DNA from: an uncultured Coriobacteriaceae bacterium
GTDB taxonomy: Bacteria > Actinomycetota > Coriobacteriia > Coriobacteriales > Atopobiaceae
Length of the DNA: 64,000 bases
Direction: 5' to 3'
NCBI GenBank assembly: GCA_902803315.1
Contig: CADCPM010000023.1
Span: forward strand, 1 to 64,000
This document shows, one piece after another, positions 42,895 to 50,867 of this stretch; within the stretch, counting starts at the first letter, position 1, and each line of letters starts with the position of its first letter. Under the pieces are notes generated by a model. That model was not told the origin of the DNA, ran no database searches, and saw nothing but the letters and a program-made list of their open reading frames with translations. The translations under genes were made by a program, and so were the position numbers.

Positions 42895-43032
42895 CGTTGG
42901 CGAAGTCGGGTCAAGTGAAGCGGTCAAGCGAGGCCACAACACCAGGAGCGCAACCATCCGTTGCGTGACAACCCCAAACGCTGCTATTACGCTGTTCTTG
43001 TTTATGAGCGAACAGCAGAGAGAGGGGCGACT

Positions 43033-43851
43033 ATGGGAGTTGGCAAGACGATTCAGGGTGCGCGCAAGAGGGCCGGCCTCACGCAGGAACAGCTTGCGGC
43101 AGAGGTGTACGTTACGCGCCAGGCGGTGAGCCGATGGGAGAACGAAGAGAGCGAGCCGAGCGTCGACATGCGCAAGCTCTTGGCAAGCGTTTTGGACGTG
43201 CCGGTAACCGACCTGTTCGATCTGCCCGAGGGCCGTACCTGCCAGTGCTGCGGCACGCCCTTTGACGTGCCAAACATGCCGTTTGGAACGAATGCGGACG
43301 GAACGGAGAACCCCGACTACTGCGGGTGGTGCTACAAGGATGGCGAGTTTACCAGTTCCGGCCTCGACGAGATCATAGAGCGCAACGTTCCTTACCTCAT
43401 GCAGGCCACGAATTACACGCAGGAGGAGGCGGTCTCGTTTATGGGAGCGCTTCTGCCCACGCTCAAGCGGTGGAGCAACACGAAAAACCGCAACGTGGCC
43501 GCAAATCTTACGAAGAGCTCGCTGTACGTGTGTCCGAGCTGCTCAAATGTGGCGTGGTCGTCGGGCGAGGCAACGGTGAGCTGCTGCGGCAACGTGCTTG
43601 AACCGCTGCGCGCGTCCAGAAACGCCGGCATCCTGGATGCCACGGTGGAAGTGGTGGACGGTTGCCAGTGCGTGTGCATAAACCATCCCATGACCAAGGA
43701 GGACCATTTGCTGTTCATCGCAGCCGTGGGAGACGACCTTGTTCGGATCCGGCGGCTCTATCCCGAGCAGGAGGCGCGCGCCGAGTTCTACCTTCAAGGG
43801 CCTTGCGCGTTGTACGCGTACGGTACCGACTGCGGTTTGGTGAGGCTCTGA
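43033..43851 (+). CDS. XRE-family regulator with zinc-ribbon and desulfoferrodoxin-like C-terminus
   Basis: The protein has 272 residues. Residues 1-65 are an HTH_XRE domain (TIQGARKRAGLTQEQLAAEV, RQAVSRWENEESEP). A putative zinc ribbon follows (CQCCGTPF to YCGWCYKDGEF), with a helical segment. Then come CPSCSNVAWSSG and SCCGN, and a final domain with CVCINHPMTKEDHLLFIA that resembles the metal-binding core of desulfoferrodoxin/superoxide reductase. It could be a metal- or oxidant-sensing repressor. It starts at ATG 43033 with AGAGAGGGG upstream. Its targets may include the small membrane gene 79 bases downstream. Confidence 0.75.
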   Translation: MGVGKTIQGARKRAGLTQEQLAAEVYVTRQAVSRWENEESEPSVDMRKLLASVLDVPVTDLFDLPEGRTCQCCGTPFDVPNMPFGTNADGTENPDYCGWCYKDGEFTSSGLDEIIERNVPYLMQATNYTQEEAVSFMGALLPTLKRWSNTKNRNVAANLTKSSLYVCPSCSNVAWSSGEATVSCCGNVLEPLRASRNAGILDATVEVVDGCQCVCINHPMTKEDHLLFIAAVGDDLVRIRRLYPEQEARAEFYLQGPCALYAYGTDCGLVRL

Positions 43852-43930
43852 TTCCCCGATGGCACACGTATACTTGGTATAACTGTGCCGTCGGGCAAAA
43901 GAAGGACTGCGCAAGCCGGGGGAAGGCAAG

Positions 43931-44284
43931 ATGTGGAAAAGGCTTAAGGCATACAGAGACAAGATCCAGGCGCTTCTAGATGCCAACGACTCCGAGGTCG
44001 ACTGGGAGGCCGAGAGGCGCGAGCACCTGGTGCAGGTTTCGTTCTTCCAGCATGAGCGGCTTATCCACTTGCTGGTAACGCTTGCGTTCGCGCTCATGGA
44101 ACTCGTGAGCGCGGCGGTAACGATTCTCTTTCCCCAGCTCTTCTCGGCAGCGCTTACGGTCTTGTTCCTCGTTTTGCTCGTACCTTACATCGTGCACTAC
44201 TATCATCTGGAAAATGGCACGCAGGAGCTCTATGCACAGTACGACGAGCTGGCACGAAGGGCGAGCGAGCAAAGCGCGCGGTAA
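43931..44284 (+). CDS. Small two-TM membrane protein of unknown function
   Basis: This 117-residue protein has an amphipathic N-terminal helix (WKRLKAYRDKIQALLDANDS), two transmembrane segments (about 48-90: LLVTLAFALMELVSAAVTIL and FSAALTVLFLVLLVPYIVHY) and a charged C-terminal helix. No family is recognised. It lies downstream of the XRE regulator, with its own ribosome site (GGGGGAAGGCAAG). Confidence 0.6.
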   Translation: MWKRLKAYRDKIQALLDANDSEVDWEAERREHLVQVSFFQHERLIHLLVTLAFALMELVSAAVTILFPQLFSAALTVLFLVLLVPYIVHYYHLENGTQELYAQYDELARRASEQSAR

Positions 44285-44327
44285 CGAGCTGGCTTTCGGT
44301 CTATCTTGGCGCAAAGGGCCTGTCTAC

Positions 44328-44585
44328 TGACCCTAAAGCTGGGTCAAATCCGAGAGAGGCGCTGGAAAGCAAGCCATGCGAGTTCGCGGAGCGCCTCGGG
44401 CTGACGGGACGGGGCGGGACGAGCTCCGCGGGCGCAGTTTGCGCAGCGCTGTTTGAGCACGCGGAGCCTCTCCCTCCCCGCCCCGTCAGCCCGAGGCGGC
44501 GCGGCGCCGTCCGAGCGTGGCGCTTTCCACGTCCCCGGAGGGGTCTGACTCAGCTTTAGGGTCAGGGACTGTCCCCTTTTGCCCC
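44328..44585. repeat. Long palindromic element, copy 4, with a GGGACTGTCCCC dyad at its end
   Basis: Terminal repeats TGACCCTAAAGCTGGGTCAA (44328-44347) and TCTGACTCAGCTTTAGGGTCA (44543-44563) enclose about 190 bp with internal inverted copies of GGGACGGGGCGGGACGAGCT and its complement. It ends against AGGGACTGTCCCCTTTTGCC (from 44564), a family (i) half-dyad. The element fills the gap between the convergent two-TM and lipoprotein genes; no gene is seen in it. Confidence 0.88.
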
Positions 44586-44593
44586 GAATATCG

Positions 44594-45142
44594 CTAGTCG
44601 GTGCTGGCTGGCTGCTCGGTTTGCCTTGCGTTGTACTCTGCGATGGTTTGCGCCATGTCCTTGCGAACGGTAGAGATGTTGTTGGCAGCGGTGAGCGTGG
44701 CATCGCCTTTATCGCTAAACGTCATCTTGACCTCACCGGTCTGCGTGTTCCTCTGAGGTGTGGTGTAGGTAACTTCGATGCCCGTTTCGGTATCGGTAAG
44801 CGTGCACGTTCCGTCTTTCTCAATAAACTCACCGTTGAAGAAGGTGACGACGCCGGATGTTGTCTCCTTGAAAACAACCGTGGCATAGGTCTTGTCCACA
44901 TCGCTTGGCCTGCTCTCAAAGTAGAGCACGCCAAACGACCCGTCGTTGGTGGCACCCTCTGCGCCCCATTCGGCAACCGTTGGGTCGCCAGCCAATGCGG
45001 CGTCAGACGAGCTGCTCTGCACCGAACTGGTTGCCTCGGAGCTAGACGAGCTGCTTGTTTGCTGACCACCGCAGGCAATGAGCCCTGGCGTTATGGCAAG
45101 CGTGGCGGCGGCCGCAATTGCTACGAACTTCGATTTGAACAC
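44594..45142 (-). CDS. Secreted lipoprotein of unknown function
   Basis: This protein of about 182 residues starts with a basic, alanine-rich signal (SKFVAIAAAATLAITPGLIAC) with the lipobox cysteine and a serine-rich spacer. A domain of about 130 residues rich in Thr and Val follows (SFGVLYFESRPSDVDKTYA, TYTTPQRNTQTGEVKMTFSD), probably all-beta. The GTG at 45142 follows GGAGAAGG at good spacing and fits the signal peptide better than an ATG seven codons upstream. No family is recognised and there is no operon partner. Confidence 0.65.
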   Translation of the reverse strand: MFKSKFVAIAAAATLAITPGLIACGGQQTSSSSSSEATSSVQSSSSDAALAGDPTVAEWGAEGATNDGSFGVLYFESRPSDVDKTYATVVFKETTSGVVTFFNGEFIEKDGTCTLTDTETGIEVTYTTPQRNTQTGEVKMTFSDKGDATLTAANNISTVRKDMAQTIAEYNARQTEQPASTD

Positions 45143-45415
45143 TTTTCCGCCCTTCTCCTGCACACTTCCTATAACAACTAAAAAGTATAAACCAGGCGCA
45201 GCATATTTGCAAAAACAAGAGTTCAGCTAACTGGAGGCGTCCTGCACCTGCCGTTTACAAAATATTTCAATGAGGTTGGGCACGTTCCCCGACAAAATGA
45301 GCGAAGACGCCGATAAGCATCCATTCAGATGTTTATCATATTCAATTGGCCTGCAACGAACGTGCACGTTGCCAATACAAATCACGAATGAATACTTGCA
45401 AAGTGGGAGAGAAGC

Positions 45416-48352
45416 ATGTACAGGTCGCTGGTTTCTCATGTTGGAAGAGCTTTGTTGTTGGCGTTGCTCTGCGCGCTTGCGCTTGTTGTGGCAATGCCAA
45501 CCATTGCAAGCGCACAGGAAGAGGACGCGCAGGAATCGAACGGAAAGGTCGTGCGTGTTGGCTGGTACGACTCGGCCTTCCATAGCAAGGATGAGTTCGG
45601 AAGACGCTCGGGCTATGGCTACGAATACCAGCAGCGCATCGCCACCTATACCGGCTGGACCTACGAATATGTGGAGGGCAGCTGGTCGGAGTTGTACGAA
45701 ATGCTGGCTGCGGGCAAGATCGATCTGCTGAGTGACGTATCCTATACCGATGAGCGCGCCAAGCAGATCCTGTACTCCGCCGAGCCCATGGGGTCAGAGG
45801 GGTATCACGTCTTTATTTCTCCCACAAACAACGAGATCAAGCCAGACGACTTCTCTACCTTCAATGGCAAGCGGTTGGGCGTAAACAAGAACAGCATCCA
45901 GGAGAAGCTCTTCGTTGAGTGGGCGAATAAGCACGACGTCCATCCCGAGATCGTGGAACTCACGGAAAAGACCCCTGCGCTCTTGGACATGCTAGCCAAG
46001 GGCGAAATCGACATGCTGGTCACCTTGGATACCTACGGGAATTCGGCGGACGTCGTGCCGGTGTGCAAGATCGGATATGCGGAGTCGTTCTTTGGCATCA
46101 ACAAGAACCGGCCAGACATCAAGCGCGAGCTCGACATTGCCATGAACCGCAACCTGGAAGACAACCGCGACTACAACCTGCAGATGGCAGAGAAGTTCAA
46201 TCGTGCGAGCTCGGTGAACAGGTTCCTCACCGACGACGAGCGGGATTGGCTTGCCAATCACGGTACCATTCGTGTGGGATATCGCGACGATTTTCTCCCC
46301 TATAGCGATTGTGACGAAAGCGGCAAGCTCGTCGGTGCTCTTTCGGACTATCTTGAGCAGGCAAAGGGTGCCGAGAAGAACGCCGAGCTCAGCTTTGAGA
46401 CCCGTCCCTTCAAAACGACCAAAGACGCTCTTGAGGCTCTGGCGAAAAACGAGGTAGACTGCGTGTTCCCCATTGGCCTGAGCGCCTACGACGGCGAGCA
46501 GCAGGGGATTATTCTTACGGATCCCTTTGTGAGCACCGAGATGTATGCCGCCATGCGCGCGGCCGATCACGAGGGTATTTCGCCGGACAAGGAAATGAAG
46601 GTGGCCGTCCTCAAAGGGCACCCCAGCCACGAGTCCTTTATAAAGGACCATTTCCCCAAATGGAAGCTTGCGTACTACAATAACAATACCGAGTGCTTTA
46701 AGGCGGTGGGCGAAGGCGCCGCGGACTGTACGCTGGTAAGCAACTATCGAATAAATCGCGTTAACGACCTCTGCTCTCGGTATGGGTTGGCAACCCTTGC
46801 CACAGGCGAAACTCTGGACTTGGAATTTGCCACGCGTCGCGAGGACGATTGCCTGTACTCGATCCTGAACAAGGTTACCCGCTACGTTCCCGAATCCGCG
46901 ATCAACTCCTCGCTCACCAACCATGGCTTTAAGGACGAGAGGGTCACCTTTGGCGAATTCCTGAGGCAGCATCTCGTGCAGTTTATTGCCGTGGTGGCGG
47001 TTGTTGCCGTGGTGATTTTGGTGTTGGTGCTCAGGAACGTTAAGGCGGAGGCAAGGGTGGCCGAGGGCAACCAGATTATCTCCGAGGCCGAGAAGGACCA
47101 GCTTACCGATCTATACAACTGGAACTTCTTCCTCGTGTATGCCAATAGAATCCACCGAGAAGAACCGGCTCGGCCTATGGATGCGGTCGTTATGAACATC
47201 GATCGATTCCACTCCATCAATGCCTTGCATGGACGCGAATTTGGCGATCGCGTCCTGCGTCAGATGGGCGATCAGATACGAGGTTTCCTGAGGGAAACGG
47301 ACGGCATTGCCAGTCGCTTTGAGTCGGATCGCTTTGACATCTTCTGCGATCATCGAGAGGACTGGCAGGCCCAGTTTACGCACTTCCAAAGAGAGGTAAA
47401 CAAGGCGTTCCACAACGCCGGAATACATCTGCGCATGGGCGTGCAGCCGTGGCGGGAGGGGATGGAGCCCGTTCTGCAGTTCGATCGGGCCCGTACCGCC
47501 TGCAACCAGTCGCGCGGTAACTATGCGGCTCAGGCCGTTATCTATGATGCGGAAATGGAACGGCATGAGGAGCGCGACCAACGTCTGCTTAACGATTTGG
47601 GAAGAGCGCTCGAGCAACGCGAGTTTGAGGTGTATTACCAGCCCAAGTACGATATCCAAACGGAGCAGCCCACACTCTCAAGTGCCGAGGCGCTCGTTCG
47701 GTGGCGTCACCCCGAGCTGGGTCTTATCCCTCCGGCGGAGTTCATTCCCCTGTTTGAGCACAGCGGTCAGATCAGCGACCTCGACCACTATGTATGGGAA
47801 GAGGCTGCACGACAGACCGCTGCGTGGCGCGACCGTTACGGAAAGGCGCTGCCGGTCTCGGTCAACCTTTCGCGTGTGGACGTGTTTGACCCCGAGCTCA
47901 TTGCAAGGCTGGACGAAATCGTGGAAAGGCACAAGCTGAGCTATAGCGACCTTAAGCTGGAGGTCACCGAGTCTGCCTATACCGAAAACGCAGACCAACT
48001 CATCAAGGTTATCGAACGGCTTCGGAGCAAGGGCTACCAGATCGAAATGGACGACTTTGGCTCTGGCTATTCCTCCCTCAATATGCTTTCGTCTACGCCC
48101 GTGGACATCATTAAGATGGACATTGCCTTTATCCGCAACATTGAGCACAGCGAGAAGGACTTGCGCTTGGTGGAGCTCATAGTGGACATCGCTCGCTATC
48201 TTGATGTGCCCGTAATTGCCGAGGGCGTAGAGACGAAGACCCAGCTGGACTTGCTTAGGAAGACGGGTTGCAATCTGGTGCAGGGCTACTACTTCTCGCG
48301 TCCGCTCCCTGCCGATGAATTCGAGCAGAAGGTGCTTGGAGACAAGGCCTAG
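45416..48352 (+). CDS. Sensor with two PBP domains, degenerate GGDEF and active-type EAL
   Basis: The protein has 978 residues: an N-terminal signal (ALLLALLCALALVVAMPTIA), then two solute-binding (SBP_bac_3) domains outside the membrane (about 45-270 and 275-515; VVRVGWYDSAFH, GTIRVGYRDDFLPY). One TM helix follows (about 525-545). The GGDEF domain begins normally (DQLTDLYNWNFF) but has ESDRF at the active site. The C-terminal EAL domain is intact (SSAEALVRWRHPELG, VSVNLSR, MDDFGSGYSSL, IAEGVETKTQ). It probably degrades c-di-GMP in response to an extracellular ligand such as an amino acid. The 250 bases upstream hold no further gene. Confidence 0.88.
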   Translation: MYRSLVSHVGRALLLALLCALALVVAMPTIASAQEEDAQESNGKVVRVGWYDSAFHSKDEFGRRSGYGYEYQQRIATYTGWTYEYVEGSWSELYEMLAAGKIDLLSDVSYTDERAKQILYSAEPMGSEGYHVFISPTNNEIKPDDFSTFNGKRLGVNKNSIQEKLFVEWANKHDVHPEIVELTEKTPALLDMLAKGEIDMLVTLDTYGNSADVVPVCKIGYAESFFGINKNRPDIKRELDIAMNRNLEDNRDYNLQMAEKFNRASSVNRFLTDDERDWLANHGTIRVGYRDDFLPYSDCDESGKLVGALSDYLEQAKGAEKNAELSFETRPFKTTKDALEALAKNEVDCVFPIGLSAYDGEQQGIILTDPFVSTEMYAAMRAADHEGISPDKEMKVAVLKGHPSHESFIKDHFPKWKLAYYNNNTECFKAVGEGAADCTLVSNYRINRVNDLCSRYGLATLATGETLDLEFATRREDDCLYSILNKVTRYVPESAINSSLTNHGFKDERVTFGEFLRQHLVQFIAVVAVVAVVILVLVLRNVKAEARVAEGNQIISEAEKDQLTDLYNWNFFLVYANRIHREEPARPMDAVVMNIDRFHSINALHGREFGDRVLRQMGDQIRGFLRETDGIASRFESDRFDIFCDHREDWQAQFTHFQREVNKAFHNAGIHLRMGVQPWREGMEPVLQFDRARTACNQSRGNYAAQAVIYDAEMERHEERDQRLLNDLGRALEQREFEVYYQPKYDIQTEQPTLSSAEALVRWRHPELGLIPPAEFIPLFEHSGQISDLDHYVWEEAARQTAAWRDRYGKALPVSVNLSRVDVFDPELIARLDEIVERHKLSYSDLKLEVTESAYTENADQLIKVIERLRSKGYQIEMDDFGSGYSSLNMLSSTPVDIIKMDIAFIRNIEHSEKDLRLVELIVDIARYLDVPVIAEGVETKTQLDLLRKTGCNLVQGYYFSRPLPADEFEQKVLGDKA

Positions 48353-48354
48353 CC

Positions 48355-48393
48355 AAAAAAGCTGACAAGTGACCTGTCCCCTTGTCAGCTTTC
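48355..48393. repeat. GACAAGTGACCTGTCCCCTTGTC dyad
   Basis: AAAAAAGCTGACAAGTGACC is followed by TGTCCCCTTGTCAGCTTT. The arms AAGCTGACAAG and CTTGTCAGCTT are exact. It stands between two genes on the same strand and could act as a terminator, with only a short T run. Confidence 0.85.
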
Positions 48394-48438
48394 GCGTAGA
48401 ATATGCATCAATGTAATCTAAACGAAGGGTATGCGACT

Positions 48439-49476
48439 ATGAAAAGATTGCTGGCAATAGTGACGGTGTGTACGGCGTTGTGTGTGGCGCTCGCTGGGTG
48501 TGGGGTTGCGGCAACATCGCCCTCTTCCTCGCCATCGTCTTCCTCCACGGCGCAGGCACAGGGCATCGACTACCTGGCCCTGGTGAACAAGCTCAATCCC
48601 TTGCCCCAGGGCTGGGAGGAAGCGCTTCAAATTACGGAGGTCAAGAACTCCCTGGGCAGTGACGTAAAGGTTGAGAAGAAGGCGTACGAAGCCTACCAAA
48701 AGCTCAAGGAAGACCTCGAGAAAGAGGGCGTCAAGGTGGATCTGGACTCGGCCTATCGCAGCGTTGCCGAGCAGCAAAAGATCATGGACGACTTTACCAA
48801 GGAGAAGGGCGCCGACTACGCCAAGAAGACCGTCGCCACCCCTGGATACTCCGAGCACCATACGGGACTGGCCTTGGACTTGTACCTTAACATCGATGGC
48901 AAGGACGTTTACGAGAACGACGAGATGATAAGGCATCCCGAGGTTTGGGAGAAGATTCACGCTAAGCTGGCCGACTATGGCTTTATCCTGCGCTATCTTG
49001 AGGGCGCCGAGCACATTACGGGCTACGGCTACGAGCCTTGGCACATTCGCTACCTCGATGACCCCGCCATCGCCAAGGAAATCAAGGACAAGGGCATCAC
49101 CTTCGAGGAGTACAAGGCGGGCAAGACGTATCCCACAGTTTCGTATGACTATGGTCAGTCGAACCTCTATACCACCGAGGAGCTTGAGCAGGCAGCCATT
49201 CAAGTGAAGTGCGAGTTCGCCACGTTCGCAGGCTGCGAGCTTCACAACCTGCGCTATGCGGGCGACGAGTACAACACCAAGGAGAATCTGGATTGGCTGA
49301 AGGGTCTCGATAACAATGCGAACTACGTCCAGGTTGCCAAGATCCTCACCGACTTCCATTCTCCCGTCGAAGGTGGCGGTGCCTGGGAGGCAGACAAGGA
49401 GATGAAGGACTACGAGTGGTGGCTTGCGCGCGAGGAGGGCAAGGGCTGGCAGCTCGTTAGCTTTGGCTACAACTGA
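48439..49476 (+). CDS. VanY-like D-alanyl-D-alanine carboxypeptidase lipoprotein
   Basis: This 345-residue lipoprotein (VCTALCVALAGC) has a peptidase M15 domain at about 75-215: LDSAYRSVAEQQKIM, YSEHHTGLALDLYL and GYGYEPWHIRYLDD. These supply the zinc-binding His and Asp (HTGLALD) and the final His (EPWH). It trims the terminal D-Ala of peptidoglycan stem peptides. A C-terminal extension of about 120 residues is not part of M15 and is unassigned. The ATG at 48439 is preceded by GAAGGG. It is convergent with a row of cell-wall genes. Confidence 0.88.
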   Translation: MKRLLAIVTVCTALCVALAGCGVAATSPSSSPSSSSTAQAQGIDYLALVNKLNPLPQGWEEALQITEVKNSLGSDVKVEKKAYEAYQKLKEDLEKEGVKVDLDSAYRSVAEQQKIMDDFTKEKGADYAKKTVATPGYSEHHTGLALDLYLNIDGKDVYENDEMIRHPEVWEKIHAKLADYGFILRYLEGAEHITGYGYEPWHIRYLDDPAIAKEIKDKGITFEEYKAGKTYPTVSYDYGQSNLYTTEELEQAAIQVKCEFATFAGCELHNLRYAGDEYNTKENLDWLKGLDNNANYVQVAKILTDFHSPVEGGGAWEADKEMKDYEWWLAREEGKGWQLVSFGYN

Positions 49477-49506
49477 TTCCCGAGGATAAGGGAGCGGTGT
49501 CCGTGC

Positions 49507-49548
49507 GGTGCGCCCTTGGGTACGTCGAGACGTGCCCAAGGGCGCACC
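49507..49548. terminator. Bidirectional hairpin between convergent genes
   Basis: Arms of 20 nt (49507-49526, GGTGCGCCCTTGGGTACGTC, and 49529-49548) pair with one mismatch round a GA loop. It lies just after the VanY gene and cuts into the end of the deacetylase frame, which reads through it. Confidence 0.7.
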
Positions 49549-50048
49549 GACCTCAGCCGCATCTGCCGTTGCTTCGTAGCGTTCATGCATGATGACGACG
49601 GATCCATCCCCAACGTGGCTCAGCACGTGATCGATGGTGCTTTGCGCATTTTCCGTTTCCCAGTCGCGCGGGTCAACGCTCCAGAAGACCGCAGGAAACC
49701 CCATTTTGCCCAAAACGGCGAGGGCATCGTCGCTCCAGGCGCCTCCGGGAGGTCTCATGATCGTTGGCGTCACGCCACAGGCGTCGCGTATGGCATCGCT
49801 TGTTCGCGAGAGCGTATGCCGTAGTTCCCCTTCGGAAATCTTACTTATGTATTCGTGACCCCAAGTGTGGTTTCGATTTGGAACCCTCCTGCAGCCATGC
49901 GCCTTAACTGGCGTTTGTGGCCTGCGACCCTTTTCCCCATGACGAAAAACGTTGCCTTCGCCCCCGCTTCCTCCAATACCGTAAGTACGCGGTCCGTTAC
50001 ATCAGAGGGGCCGTTGTCAAAGGTTAGCGCGATTTGCGGCCTATCCAT
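49549..50048 (-). pseudogene. Polysaccharide (peptidoglycan) deacetylase, frameshifted and 3'-truncated
   Basis: The first part encodes PQIALTFDNGPSDVTDRVL, the TFDDGP motif of NodB deacetylases with Asn for the second Asp, then KATFFVMGKRV, and stops shortly afterwards. In the next frame the protein continues as NHTWGHEYISKISEGEL, with the H-x3-H metal site, then TIMRPPGGAW, VFWSVDPRDWE and GSVVIMHERYE. One missing G near 49870-49875 explains the break. The end of the domain is lost at a hairpin. Relatives deacetylate N-acetylglucosamine or N-acetylmuramic acid. It overlaps the transglycosylase gene by 8 bases. Confidence 0.8.
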
Positions 50049-50865
50049 GGGATGTCTCCATGGGGTTGTGATAGTCCTCGTTTTGGAAGGGGCCAAATCG
50101 CTCGTTTGTAAGCGTGATGTATTGCGGGTAGTTGTTGGTGTACTCGTCGGGCTTCCTGAGGTCGGGGTCGAGGCAATCGGCATGGTACGAGAGGATTTTC
50201 GAGGATTCCTCCTCGGTGAGGATCGGGTCCTTCGGGTTCATAAAGCGCACGATGCGCTTGTTTCGGAACCGCTCGAACACCTCGGGATACTGTATGGGGT
50301 TACCCCTGGTGGGAACAACCGGCAGTATGGCCAGCATGAACATTTGGTTGGCCGTCAGGTCCTTTGGCTCTCTGTTGAAGTAGAAGCGTGCCGCGTCGCC
50401 AACGCCGTACACGCCGTTTCCGTAATATATGACGTTGAGGTACAGCTCGAGTACCTTGTCCTTGCCCAGCCTGCGCTCTGCCTCCAGGGCAATAACGAGC
50501 TCCGTCGCCTTGCGCAGGTAGCTGTGGTCGAAGCTAAAGTACAGGTTCTTTACGAGCTGCTGCGTAATGGTGCTTCCCCCAACGGCGATCTTCCCCTTTT
50601 TGCGATTGATGTTCGCGGCGTCGCGGATTCCCTCCCAACAAAACGCCCCGTGGGTGTAGAAGCCCGAGTCTTCCGACTCCACGGTAAGCTGGACGAGCCG
50701 TTCGGGCAGATCCTGCAAGGCAACAAAGTCGGGCTGCGCCCTCCTTGTTTCGTAGAGTTCCTCGATCGGGCGTTTCTTGAGCAGAAGGAAGGCACGACCA
50801 ACGATTCCGGCTGGCAGGAGCAGTGTGCTGGCGGCGCCAATAAGTAGGGGAGTCGTCTTTTTCAC
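50041..50865 (-). CDS. Monofunctional peptidoglycan glycosyltransferase (GT51)
   Basis: These 274 residues have one N-terminal membrane anchor (LLIGAASTLLLPAGIVGRAF) and a GT51 domain with ESEDSGFYTHGAF (catalytic Glu), GKIAVGGSTITQQLVKNLY, RRLGKDKVLELYLNVIYYG and VYGVGDAARFYF. It lacks a transpeptidase domain, so it polymerises lipid II glycan without cross-linking. It starts 2 bases after the AsnB-like gene and overlaps the deacetylase fragment, forming a cell-wall operon. Confidence 0.9.
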   Translation of the reverse strand: MKKTTPLLIGAASTLLLPAGIVGRAFLLLKKRPIEELYETRRAQPDFVALQDLPERLVQLTVESEDSGFYTHGAFCWEGIRDAANINRKKGKIAVGGSTITQQLVKNLYFSFDHSYLRKATELVIALEAERRLGKDKVLELYLNVIYYGNGVYGVGDAARFYFNREPKDLTANQMFMLAILPVVPTRGNPIQYPEVFERFRNKRIVRFMNPKDPILTEEESSKILSYHADCLDPDLRKPDEYTNNYPQYITLTNERFGPFQNEDYHNPMETSHG

Positions 50866-50867
50866 TT

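Noticed and set aside
45164-45415. c-di-GMP riboswitch upstream of the PBP-GGDEF-EAL gene
   Set aside because: I could not find the GEMM core (GCANNGNNCAAACC with the paired GNAA tetraloop arm). The region shows only A+T-rich stretches and weak dyads.
48418-49500. Extension of the deacetylase frame into the VanY gene
   Set aside because: The frame stays open by chance opposite vanY. Deacetylase similarity ends near 49549.
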